Shown here piece after piece: positions 35,732 to 47,700 of a stretch of DNA of 64,000 bases (positions are counted from its first letter, which is position 1; the number at the start of each line of letters is the position of its first letter). The notes beneath the pieces are model-generated. The model did not search any database. It saw only the letters and a list, made by a program, of their open reading frames with translations, and was not told the DNA's origin. Source of the stretch: Steinernema hermaphroditum (lineage: Eukaryota > Nematoda > Chromadorea > Rhabditida > Steinernematidae); the NCBI GenBank assembly GCA_030435675.1, contig CM059621.1, forward strand, positions 5,766,001 through 5,830,000. The letters run 5' to 3'. The position numbers were made by a program, and so were the translations under genes.

Positions 35732-38571
35732 TTGGAGCGGAGGGGTCAGATGCATAACTCTTTGTATGAACAAGGCCCTAACTGTCTCGAATTGAAAGTT
35801 TTGCAGGAAACTAAGATAGTCCACAGTAATCCCAACGGGAATAGGCGCGTTCGATCAGGCTCGTGCAGTTCTACAAGATCCAATCATAAAAATGATATGG
35901 TACTTTGGAGCAGGAGGGGTCAGATGCAGAGCATTTGGTATGAGCAAGGGCCCTGTCTGTCTCGAATTGAAAGTTTTGCAGGAAACTAAGATAGTCCGCA
36001 GGAAATCCAACGAGAGTAGGCGCGTTCGATCAGGCTCGTGCAGTTCTACAAGATCCAATCATAAAAATTGGAGCGGAGGGGTCAGATGCATAACTCTTTG
36101 TATGAACAAGGCCCTAACTGTCTCGAATTGAAAGTTTTGCAGGAAACTAAGATAGTCCACAGGAAATCCAACGGGAATAGGCGCGTTCGATCAGGCTCGT
36201 GCAGTTCTACAAGATCCAATCATAAAAATGATATGGTACTTTGGAGCAGGAGGGTCAGATGCAGAGCTCTTTGGTATGAACAAGGCCCTATCTGTCTCGA
36301 ATTGAAAGTTTTGCAGGAAACTAAGATAGTCCACAGGAAACCCAACGGGAATAGGCGCGTTCGATCAGGCTCGTGCAGTTCTACAAGATCCAATCATAAA
36401 AATATATGGTACTTTGGAGCGGAGGGGTCAGATGCATAACTCTTTGTATGAACAAGGCCCTAACTGTCTCGAATTGAAAGTTTTGCAGGAAACTAAGATA
36501 GTCCACAGTAATCCCAACGGGAATAGGCGCGTTCGATCAGGCTCGTGCAGTTCTACAAGATCCAATCATAAAAATGATATGGTACTTTGGAGCAGGAGGG
36601 GTCAGATGCAGAACTCTTTGTATGAACAAGGCCCTAACTGTCTCGAATTGAAAGTTTTGCAGGAAACTAAGATAGTCCACAGTAATCCCAACGGGAATAG
36701 GCGCGTTCGATCAGGCTCGTGCAGTTCTACAAGATCCAATCATAAAAATTGGAGCGGAGGGGTCAGATGCATAACTCTTTGTATGAACAAGGCCCTAACT
36801 GTCTCGAATTGAAAGTTTTGCAGGAAACTAAGATAGTCCACAGTAATCCCAACGGGAATAGGCGCGTTCGATCAGGCTCGTGCAGTTCTACAAGATCCAA
36901 TCATAAAAATGATATGGTACTTTGGAGCAGGAGGGTCAGATGCAGAACTCTTTGTATGAACAAGGCCCTATCTGTCTCGAATTGAAAGTTTTGCAGGAAA
37001 CTAAGATAGTCCACAGTAATCCCAACGGGAATAGGCGCGTTCGATCAGGCTCGTGCAGTTCTACAAGATCCAATCATAAAAATGATATGGTACTTTGGAG
37101 CAGGAGGGTCAGATGCAGAGCTTTTGGTATGAGCAAGGGCCCTGCTCTGTCTCGAATTGAAAGTTTTGCAGGAAACTAAGATAGTCCGCAGGAAATCCAA
37201 CGAGAGTAGGCGCGTTCGATCAGGCTCGTGCAGTTCTACAAGATCCAATCATAAAAATTGGAGCGGAGGGGTCAGATGCATAACTCTTTGTATGAACAAG
37301 GCCCTAACTGTCTCGAATTGAAAGTTTTGCAGGAAACTAAGATAGTCCACAGTAATCCCAACGGGAATAGGCGCGTTCGATCAGGCTCGTGCAGTTCTAC
37401 AAGATCCAATCATAAAAATTGGAGCGGAGGGGTCAGATGCATAACTCTTTGTATGAACAAGGCCCTAACTGTCTCGAATTGAAAGTTTTGCAGGAAACTA
37501 AGATAGTCCGCAGGAAATCCCAACGAGAGTAGGCGCGTTCGATCAGGCTCGTGCAGTTCTACAAGATCCAATCATAAAAATTGGAGCGGAGGGGTCAGAT
37601 GCATAACTCTTTGTATGAACAAGGCCCTAACTGTCTCGAATTGAAAGTTTTGCAGGAAACTAAGATAGTCCACAGTAATCCCAACGGGAATAGGCGCGTT
37701 CGATCAGGCTCGTGCAGTTCTACAAGATCCAATCATAAAAATAATTATTGGAGCGGAGGGGTCAGATGCATAACTCTTTGTATGAACAAGGCCCTAACTG
37801 TCTCGAATTGAAAGTTTTGCAGGAAACTAAGATAGTCCACAGTAATCCCAACGGGAATAGGCGCGTTCGATCAGGCTCGTGCAGTTCTACAAGATCCAAT
37901 CATAAAAATGCTATGGTACTTTGGAGCAGGAGGGTCAGATGCAGAGCTTTTGGTATGAGCAAGGCCCTGTCTGTCTCGAATTGAAAGTTTTGCAGGAAAC
38001 TAAGATAGTCCGCAGGAAATCCAACGAGAGTAGGCGCGTTCGATCAGGCTCGTGCAGTTCTACAAGATCCAATCATAAAAATTGGAGCGGAGGGGTCAGA
38101 TGCATAACTCTTTGTATGAACAAGGCCCTAACTGTCTCGAATTGAAAGTTTTGCAGGAAACTAAGATAGTCCACAGTAATCCCAACGGGAATAGGCGCGT
38201 TCGATCAGGCTCGTGCAGTTCTACAAGATCCAATCATGAAAATAAATTGGAGCGGAAGGGTCAGATGCATAACTCTTTGTATGAACAAGGCCCTAACTGT
38301 CTCGAATTGAAAGTTTTGCAGGAAACTAAGATAGTCCACAGGAAACCCAACGAGAGTAGGCGCGTTCGATCAGGCTCGTGCAGTTCTACAAGATCCAATC
38401 ATAAAAATTGGAGCGGAGGGGTCAGATGCATAACTCTTTGTATGAACAAGGCCCTAACTGTCTCGAATTGAAAGTTTTGCAGGAAACTAAGATAGTCCAC
38501 AGGAATCCCAACGGGAATAGGCGCGTTCGATCAGGCTCGTGCAGTTCTACAAGATCCAATCATAAAAATAA

Positions 38572-40075
38572 TTGGAGCGGAGGGGTCAGATGCATAACTC
38601 TTTGTATGAACAAGGCCCTAACTGTCTCGAATTGAAAGTTTTGCAGGAAACTAAGATAGTCCACAGTAATCCCAACGGGAATAGGCGCGTTCGATCAGGC
38701 TCGTGCAGTTCTACAAGATCCAATCATAAAAATTGGAGCGGAAGGGTCAGATGCATAACTCTTTGTATGAACAAGGCCCTAACTGTCTCGAATTGAAAGT
38801 TTTGCAGGAAACTAAGATAGTCCACAGTAATCCCAACGGGAATAGGCGCGTTCGATCAGGCTCGTGCAGTTCTACAAGATCCAATCATAAAAATGATATG
38901 GTACTTTGGAGCAGGAGGGTCAGATGCAGAGCATTTGGTATGAGCAAGGGCCCTGCTGTCTCGAATTGAAAGTTTTGCAGGAAACTAAGATAGTCCGCAG
39001 GAAATCCAACGAGAGTAGGCGCGTTCGATCAGGCTCGTGCAGTTCTACAAGATCCAATCATAAAAATTATATTGGAGCGGAGGGGTCAGATGCATAACTC
39101 TTTGTATGAACAAGGCCCTAACTGTCTCGAATTGAAAGTTTTGCAGGAAACTAAGATAGTCCACAGTAAACCCAACGGGAGTAGGCGCGTTCGATCAGGC
39201 TCGTGCAGTTCTACAAGATCCAATCATAAAAATTGGAGCGGAAGGGTCAGATGCATAACTCTTTGTATGAACAAGGCCCTAACTGTCTCGAATTGAAAGT
39301 TTTGCAGGAAACTAAGATAGTCCACAGTAATCCCAACGGGAATAGGCGCGTTCGATCAGGCTCGTGCAGTTCTACAAGATCCAATCATAAAAATAATGAT
39401 TGGAGCGGAGGGGTCAGATGCATAACTCTTTGTATGAACAAGGCCCTAACTGTCTCGAATTGAAAGTTTTGCAGGAAACTAAGATAGTCCACAGGAAATC
39501 CAACGGGAATAGGCGCGTTCGATCAGGCTCGTGCAGTTCTACAAGATCCAATCATAAAAATATGGTACTTGGAGCGGAGGGGTCAGATGCATAACTCTTT
39601 GTATGAACAAGGCCCTAACTGTCTCGAATTGAAAGTTTTGCAGGAAACTAAGATAGTCCACAGTAATCCCAACGGGAATAGGCGCGTTCGATCAGGCTCG
39701 TGCAGTTCTACAAGATCCAATCATAAAAATTGGAGCGGAAGGGTCAGATGCATAACTCTTTGTATGAACAAGGCCCTAACTGTCTCGAATTGAAAGTTTT
39801 GCAGGAAACTAAGATAGTCCACAGTAATCCCAACGGGAATAGGCGCGTTCGATCAGGCTCGTGCAGTTCTACAAGATCCAATCATAAAAATGATATGGTA
39901 CTTTGGAGCAGGAGGGTCAGATGCAGAGCATTTGGTATGAGCAAGGGCCCTGCTGTCTCGAATTGAAAGTTTTGCAGGAAACTAAGATAGTCCGCAGGAA
40001 TCCCAACGAGAGTAGGCGCGTTCGATCAGGCTCGTGCAGTTCTACAAGATCCAATCATAAAAATGATATGGTACT
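38572..40075. repeat. Six-monomer higher-order repeat D (997 bp) and partial second copy
   Basis: Anchors at 38572, 38733, 38906, 39072, 39233 and 39400, with the next unit starting at 39569, sum to 997 bp. The monomers at 38572, 38733 and 38906 are repeated at 39569, 39730 and 39903 with the same GGAGCGGAAGG and AGCATTTGG markers. Four of the six junctions have non-standard lengths (166, 161, 167 and 169 bp units). The second copy departs after 39903, where the junction is full length. Confidence 0.78.
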
Positions 40076-40909
40076 TTGGAGCAGGAGGGGTCAGATGCAG
40101 AGCATTTGGTATGAGCAAGGGCCCTAACTGTCTCGAATTGAAAGTTTTGCAGGAAACTAAGATAGTCCGCAGGAAACCCAACGAGAGTAGGCGCGTTCGA
40201 TCAGGCTCGTGCAGTTCTACAAGATCCAATCATAAAAATGCTATGGTACTTTGGAGCAGGAGGGTCAGATGCAGAGCTTTTGGTATGAGCAAGGCCCTGT
40301 CTGTCTCGAATTGAAAGTTTTGCAGGAAACTAAGATAGTCCGCAGGAAATCGAACGAGAGTAGGCGCGTTCGATCAGGCTCGTGCAGTTCTACAAGATCC
40401 AATCATAAAAATTGGAGCGGAGGGGTCAGATGCATAACTCTTTGTATGAACAAGGCCCTAACTGTCTCGAATTGAAAGTTTTGCAGGAAACTAAGATAGT
40501 CCACAGTAATCCCAACGGGAATAGGCGCGTTCGATCAGGCTCGTGCAGTTCTACAAGATCCAATCATAAAAATTGGAGCGGAGGGAGGGTCAGATGCATA
40601 ACTCTTTGTATGAACAAGGCCCTAACTGTCTCGAATTGAAAGTTTTGCAGGAAACTAAGATAGTCCACAGTAATCCCAACGGGAATAGGCGCGTTCGATC
40701 AGGCTCGTGCAGTTCTACAAGATCCAATCATAAAAATGATATGGTACTTTGGAGCAGGAGGGTCAGATGCAGAGCATTTGGTATGAGCAAGGGCCCTGCT
40801 GTCTCGAATTGAAAGTTTTGCAGGAAACTAAGATAGTCCGCAGGAAATCCAACGAGAGTAGGCGCGTTTGATCAGGCTCGTGCAGTTCTACAAGATCCAA
40901 TCATAAAAA

Positions 40910-42099
40910 TTGGAGCGGAGGGGTCAGATGCATAACTCTTTGTATGAACAAGGCCCTAACTGTCTCGAATTGAAAGTTTTGCAGGAAACTAAGATAGTCC
41001 ACAGGAAATCCAACGGAAATAGGCGCGTTCGATCAGGCTCGTGCAGTTCTACAAGATCCAATCATAAAAATGATATGGTACTTTGGAGCAGGAGGGTCAG
41101 ATGCAGAACTCTTTGAATGAACAAGGCCCTATCTGTCTCGAATTGAAAGTTTTGCAGGAAACTAAGATAGTCCACAGTAATCCCAACGGGAATAGGCGTG
41201 TTCGATCAGGCTCGTGCAGTTCTACAAGATCCAATCATAAAAATGATATGGTACTTTGGAGCAGGAGGGGTCAGATGCATAACTCTTTGTATGAACAAGG
41301 CCCTATCTGTCTCGAATTGAAAGTTTTGCAGGAAACTAAGATAGTCCACAGTAATCCCAACGGGAATAGGCGCGTTCGATCAGGCTCGTGCAGTTCTACA
41401 AGATCCAATCATAAAAATGATATGGTACTTTGGAGCAGGAGGGTCAGATGCAGAACTCTTTGTATGAACAAGGCCCTATCTGTCTCGAATTGAAAGTTTT
41501 GCAGGAAACTAAGATAGTCCACAGTAATCCCAACGGGAATAGGCGCGTTCGATCAGGCTCGTGCAGTTCTACAAGATCCAATCATAAAAATTGGAGCGGA
41601 GGGGTCAGATGCATAACTCTTTGTATGAACAAGGCCCTAACTGTCTCGAATTGAAAGTTTTGCAGGAAACTAAGATAGTCCACAGTAAACCGAGCGGGAA
41701 TAGGCGCGTTCGATCAGGCTCGTGCAGTTCTACAAGATCCAATCATAAAAATGCTATGCTACTTTGGAGCAGGAGGGTCAGATGCAGAACTCTTTGGTAT
41801 GAACAAGGCCCTGTCTGTCTCGAATTGAAAGTTTTGCAGGAAACTAAGATAGTCCACAGTAATCCCAACGGGAATAGGCGCGTTCGATCAGGCTCGTGCA
41901 GTTCTACAAGATCCAATCATAAAAATGATATGGAGCTTTGGAGCAGGAGGGTCAGATGCAGAACATTTTGTATGAACAAGGGCCCTGACTGTCTCGAATT
42001 GAAAGTTTTGCAGGAAACTAAGATAGTCCACAGGAAATCCAACGAGAGTAGGCGCGTTTGATCAGGCTCGTGCAGTTCTACAAGATCCAATCATAAAAA
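40910..42099. repeat. Partial 12-monomer unit, first seven monomers
   Basis: Anchors at 40910, 41083, 41256, 41430, 41591, 41764 and 41938, with the next unit starting at 42100, reproduce the first seven positions of the 2,004-bp unit. They include TTTGAATGAAC in the second monomer and CTATGCTACTT before the sixth, a marker shared with 29291. The length is 1,190 bp against 1,187 bp in copy 2. The second monomer here has CTCGAATTG instead of CTCGTATTG. This places a related unit about 12.5 kb to the right of copy 2. Confidence 0.75.
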
Positions 42100-42424
42100 T
42101 TGGAGCGGAGGGGTCAGATGCATAACTCTTTGTATGAACAAGGCCCTAACTGTCTCGAATTGAAAGTTTTGCAGGAAACTAAGATAGTCCACAGTAATCC
42201 CAACGGGAATAGGCGCGTTCGATCAGGCTCGTGCAGTTCTACAAGATCCAATCATAAAAATGATATGGTACTTTGGAGCAGGAGGGGTCAGATGCAGATC
42301 TTTTTGTATGAGCAAGGCCCTGTCTGTCTCGAATTGAAAGTTTTGCAGGAAACTAAGATAGTCCGCAGGAAATCCAACGAGAGTAGGCGCGTTCGATCAG
42401 GCTCGTGCAGTTCTACAAGATCCA

Positions 42425-44640
42425 ATCATAAAAATTATATTTGGAGCGGAGGGGTCAGATGCATAACTCTTTGTATGAACAAGGCCCTAACTGTCTCGAA
42501 TTGAAAGTTTTGCAGGAAACTAAGATAGTCCACAGTAATCCCAACGGGAATAGGCGCGTTCGATCAGGCTCGTGCAGTTCTACAAGATCCAATCATAAAA
42601 ATGTTTGGAGCGGAGGGGTCAGATGCATAACTCTTTGTATGAACAAGGCCCTAACTGTCTCGAATTGAAAGTTTTGCAGGAAACTAAGATAGTCCACAGT
42701 AATCCCAACGGGAATAGGCGCGTTCGATCAGGCTCGTGCAGTTCTACAAGATCCAATCATAAAAATGATATGGTACTTTGGAGCAGGAGGGTCAGATGCA
42801 GAGCATTTGGTATGAGCAAGGGCCCTGCTGTCTCGAATTGAAAGTTTTGCAGGAAACTAAGATAGTCCGCAGGAAATCCAACGAGAGTAGGCGCGTTTGA
42901 TCAGGCTCGTGCAGTTCTACAAGATCCAATCATAAAAATTGGAGCGGAGGGGTCAGATGCATAACTCTTTGTATGAACAAGGCCCTAACTGTCTCGAATT
43001 GAAAGTTTTGCAGGAAACTAAGATAGTCCACAGTAATCCCAACGGGAATAGGCGCGTTCGATCAGGCTCGTGCAGTTCTACAAGATCCAATCATGAAAAT
43101 TTGGAGCGGAAGGGTCAGATGCATAACTCTTTGTATGAACAAGGCCCTAACTGTCTCGAATTGAAAGTTTTGCAGGAAACTAAGATAGTCCACAGTAATC
43201 CCAACGGGAATAGGCGCGTTCGATCAGGCTCGTGCAGTTCTACAAGATCCAATCATAAAAATATTACTTGGAGCGGAGGGGTCAGATGCATAACTCTTTG
43301 TATGAACAAGGCCCTAACTGTCTCGAATTGAAAGTTTTGCAGGAAACTAAGATAGTCCACAGGAAATCCAACGGGAATAGGCGCGTTCGATCAGGCTCGT
43401 GCAGTTCTACAAGATCCAATCATAAAAATTATGGTACTTTGGAGCGGAGGGGTCAGATGCATAACTCTTTGTATGAACAAGGCCCTAACTGTCTCGAATT
43501 GAAAGTTTTGCAGGAAACTAAGATAGTCCACAGTAATCCCAACGGGAATAGGCGCGTTCGATCAGGCTCGTGCAGTTCTACAAGATCCAATCATGAAAAT
43601 TATTATTGGAGCGGAAGGGTCAGATGCATAACTCTTTGTATGAACAAGGCCCTAACTGTCTCGAATTGAAAGTTTTGCAGGAAACTAAGATAGTCCACAG
43701 TAATCCCAACGGGAATAGGCGCGTTCGATCAGGCTCGTGCAGTTCTACAAGATCCAATCATAAAAATGATATGGTACTTTGGAGCAGGAGGGTCAGATGC
43801 AGAGCATTTGGTATGAGCAAGGGCCCTGCTGTCTCGAATTGAAAGTTTTGCAGGAAACTAAGATAGTCCACAGGAAATCCAACGAGAGTAGGCGCGTTCG
43901 ATCAGGCTCGTGCAGTTCTACAAGATCCAATCATAAAAATGCTATGGTACTTTGGAGCAGGAGGGGTCAGATGCATAACTCTTTGTATGAACAAGGCCCT
44001 AACTGTCTCGAATTGAAAGTTTTGCAGGAAACTAAGATAGTCCACAGTAATCCCAACGGGAATAGGCGCGTTCGATCAGGCTCGTGCAGTTCTACAAGAT
44101 CCAATCATAAAAATTATGGTACTTTGGAGCGGAAGGGTCAGATGCATAACTCTTTGTATGAACAAGGCCCTAACTGTCTCGAATTGAAAGTTTTGCAGGA
44201 AACTAAGATAGTCCACAGTAATCCCAACGGGAATAGGCGCGTTCGATCAGGCTCGTGCAGTTCTACAAGATCCAATCATAAAAATTATAGCGGAGGGGTC
44301 AGATGCATAACTCTTTGTATGAACAAGGCCCTAACTGTCTCGAATTGAAAGTTTTGCAGGAAACTAAGATAGTCCACAGGAAATCCAACGGGAATAGGCG
44401 CGTTCGATCAGGCTCGTGCAGTTCTACAAGATCCAATCATAAAAATTATGGTACTTTGGAGCGGAGGGGTCAGATGCATAACTCTTTGTATGAACAAGGC
44501 CCTAACTGTCTCGAATTGAAAGTTTTGCAGGAAACTAAGATAGTCCACAGTAATCCCAACGGGAATAGGCGCGTTCGATCAGGCTCGTGCAGTTCTACAA
44601 GATCCAATCATAAAAATAATGGAGCGGAAGGGTCAGATGC
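42425..44640. repeat. Cluster of length-variant junctions
   Basis: Successive junctions between AAAAA (or GAAAA) and GGAGC read TTATATTT (42435), TGTTT (42600), TTT (43097), TATTACTT (43260), TTATGGTACTTT (43430), TTATTATT (43600), the full-length form, TTATGGTACTTT (44110), TTATA with loss of the following GG (44284), TTATGGTACTTT (44450) and TAAT (44615). The flanking monomer bodies barely change. This is the densest concentration of junction alleles in the window. Confidence 0.85.
42939..43778. repeat. Six-monomer repeat B, remote copy 3 with altered junctions
   Basis: The monomer order and markers of unit B recur here (CATGAAAAT before the second and fifth monomers, GGAGCGGAAGG, CAGGAAATCC in the third). 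The junctions all differ: GAAAATTTGG near 43095, AAAAATATTACTTGG near 43257, AAAAATTATGGTACTTTGG near 43426 and GAAAATTATTATTGG near 43597. The span from the first to the fifth anchor is 667 bp, against 647 bp in copy 1. The monomer bodies remain close to identical by eye. Confidence 0.8.
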
Positions 44641-44791
44641 ATAACTCTTTGTATGAACAAGGCCCTAACTGTCTCGAATTGAAAGTTTTGCAGGAAACTA
44701 AGATAGTCCACAGTAATCCCAACGGGAATAGGCGCGTTCGATCAGGCTCGTGCAGTTCTACAAGATCCAATCATAAAAATGCTATGGTACT

Positions 44792-47700
44792 TTGGAGCAG
44801 GAGGGTCAGATGCAGAGCTTTTGGTATGAGCAAGGGCCCTGCTGTCTCGAATTGAAAGTTTTGCAGGAAACTAAGATAGTCCACAGGAAATCCAACGAGA
44901 GTAGGCGCGTTCGATCAGGCTCGTGCAGTTCTACAAGATCCAATCATAAAAATGATATGGTACTTTGGAGCAGGAGGGTCAGATGCAGAGCTTTTGGTAT
45001 GAGCAAGGGCCCTTCTGTCTCGAATTGAAAGTTTTGCAGGAAACTAAGATAGTCCGCAGGAAATCCAACGAGAGTAGGCGCGTTCGATCAGGCTCGTGCA
45101 GTTCTACAAGATCCAATCATAAAAATGCTATGGTACTTTGGAGCAGGAGGGTCAGATGCAGAACTTTTTGTATGAACAAGGCCCTGTCTGTCTCGAATTG
45201 AAAGTTTTGCAGGAAACTAAGATAGTCCGCAGGAAATCCAACGAGAGTAGGCGCGTTCGATCAGGCTCGTGCAGTTCTACAAGATCCAATCATAAAAATG
45301 CTATGGTACTTTGGAGCAGGAGGGGTCAGATGCATAACTCTTTGTATGAACAAGGCCCTAACTGTCTCGAATTGAAAGTTTTTGCAGGAAACTAAGATAG
45401 TCCACAGTAATCCCAACGGGAATAGGCGCGTTCGATCAGGCTCGTGCAGTTCTACAAGATCCAATCATAAAAATGCTATGGTACTTTGGAGCAGGGAGGG
45501 TCAGATGCAGAGCTTTTGGTATGAGCAAGGGCCCTGCTGTCTCGAATTGAAAGTTTTGCAGGAAACTAAGATAGTCCACAGTAATCCCAACGGGAATAGG
45601 CGCGTTCGATCAGGCTCGTGCAGTTCTACAAGATCCAATCATAAAAATGCTATGGTACTTTGGAGCGGAAGGGTCAGATGCATAACTCTTTGTATGAACA
45701 AGGCCCTAACTGTCTCGAATTGAAAGTTTTGCAGGAAACTAAGATAGTCCACAGGAAATCCAACGAGAGTAGGCGCGTTCGATCAGGCTCGTGCAGTTCT
45801 ACAAGATCCAATCATAAAAATGATATGGTACTTTGGAGCAGGAGGGGTCAGATGCATAACTCTTTGTATGAACAAGGCCCTAACTGTCTCGAATTGAAAG
45901 TTTTGCAGGAAACTAAGATAGTCCACAGTAATCCCAACGGGAATAGGCGCGTTCGATCAGGCTCGTGCAGTTCTACAAGATCCAATCATAAAAATGCTAT
46001 GGTACTTTGGAGCAGGAGGGTCAGATGCAGAACTCTTTGTATGAACAAGGCCCTATCTGTCTCGAATTGAAAGTTTTGCAGGAAACTAAGATAGTCCACA
46101 GTAATCCCAACGGGAATAGGCGCGTTCGATCAGGCTCGTGCAGTTCTACAAGATCCAATCATAAAAATGCTATGGTACTTTGGAGCAGGAGGGTCAGATG
46201 CAGAGCTCTTGGTATGAGCAAGGGCCCTGCTGTCTCGAATTGAAAGTTTTGCAGGAAACTAAGATAGTCCACAGGAATCCCAACGGGAATAGGCGCGTTC
46301 GATCAGGCTCGTGCAGTTCTACAAGATCCAATCATAAAAATGCTATGGTACTTTGGAGCAGGAGGGGTCAGATGCAGAACTCTTTGTATGAACAAGGGCC
46401 CTATCTGTCTCGAATTGAAAGTTTTGCAGGAAACTAAGATAGTCCACAGTAATCCCAACGGGAATAGGCGCGTTCGATCAGGCTCGTGCAGTTCTACAAG
46501 ATCCAATCATAAAAATGCTATGGTACTTTGGAGCAGGAGGGTCAGATGCAGAACTCTTTGTATGAGCAAGGGCCCTTCTGTCTCGAATTGAAAGTTTTGC
46601 AGGAAACTAAGATAGTCCACAGGAAATCCAACGAGAGTAGGCGCGTTCGATCAGGCTCGTGCAGTTCTACAAGATCCAATCATAAAAATGCTATGGTACT
46701 TTGGAGCAGGAGGGGTCAGATGCATAACTCTTTGTATGAACAAGGGCCCTAACTGTCTCGAATTGAAAGTTTTGCAGGAAACTAAGATAGTCCACAGTAA
46801 TCCCAACGGGAATAGGCGCGTTCGATCAGGCTCGTGCAGTTCTACAAGATCCAATCATAAAAATGCTATGGTACTTTGGAGCAGGAGGGTCAGATGCAGA
46901 ACTCTTTGTATGAACAAGGGCCCTATCTGTCTCGAATTGAAAGTTTTGCAGGAAACTAAGATAGTCCACAGGAAACCCAACGAGAGTAGGCGCGTTCGAT
47001 CAGGCTCGTGCAGTTCTACAAGATCCAATCATAAAAATGCTATGGTACTTTGGAGCAGGAGGGTCAGATGCAGAACTCTTTGTATGAACAAGGCCCTATC
47101 TGTCTCGAATTGAAAGTTTTGCAGGAAACTAAGATAGTCCACAGTAAATCCCAACGAGAATAGGCGCGTTCGATCAGGCTCGTGCAGTTCTACAAGATCC
47201 AATCATAAAAATGCTATGGTACTTTGGAGCAGGAGGGTCAGATGCAGAACTCTTTGTATGAACAAGGCCCTAACTGTCTCGAATTGAAAGTTTTGCAGGA
47301 AACTAAGATAGTCCACAGGAATCCCAACGAGGAATAGGCGCGTTCGATCAGGCTCGTGCAGTTCTACAAGATCCAATCATAAAAATGCTATGGTACTTTG
47401 GAGCAGGAGGGTCAGATGCAGAACTCTTTGTATGAACAAGGCCCTATCTGTCTCGAATTGAAAGTTTTGCAGGAAACTAAGATAGTCCACAGGAATCCCA
47501 ACGGGAATAGGCGCGTTCGATCAGGCTCGTGCAGTTCTACAAGATCCAATCATAAAAATGCTATGGTACTTTGGAGCAGGAGGGTCAGATGCAGAACTCT
47601 TTGTATGAACAAGGCCCTATCTGTCTCGAATTGAAAGTTTTGCAGGAAACTAAGATAGTCCACAGGAAACCCAACGGGAATAGGCGCGTTCGATCAGGCT

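Larger units (their letters stand above)
21998..44791. repeat. Block 4: mixed 161/173-bp monomers in higher-order repeats
   Basis: A shortened monomer appears here. The 12 bp before TTGGAGC (TGCTATGGTACT or TGATATGGTACT) are missing, so AAAAA abuts TTGGAGC. Short copies usually have a linked haplotype downstream: GGAGCGGAGGGGTCAG, then GATGCATAAC, TATGAACAAG and GCCCTAACTG. Full-length copies often carry AGCATTTGG or AGCTTTTGG. Long and short forms alternate in patterns that repeat at 2,004 bp and at about 980-1,000 bp. Many junctions have other lengths (163-172 bp units). CpG-to-TpG changes in the core (GCGTGTTCG, CGTTTGATC, CAGGTTCG) are common here. There are no genes. Confidence 0.93.
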
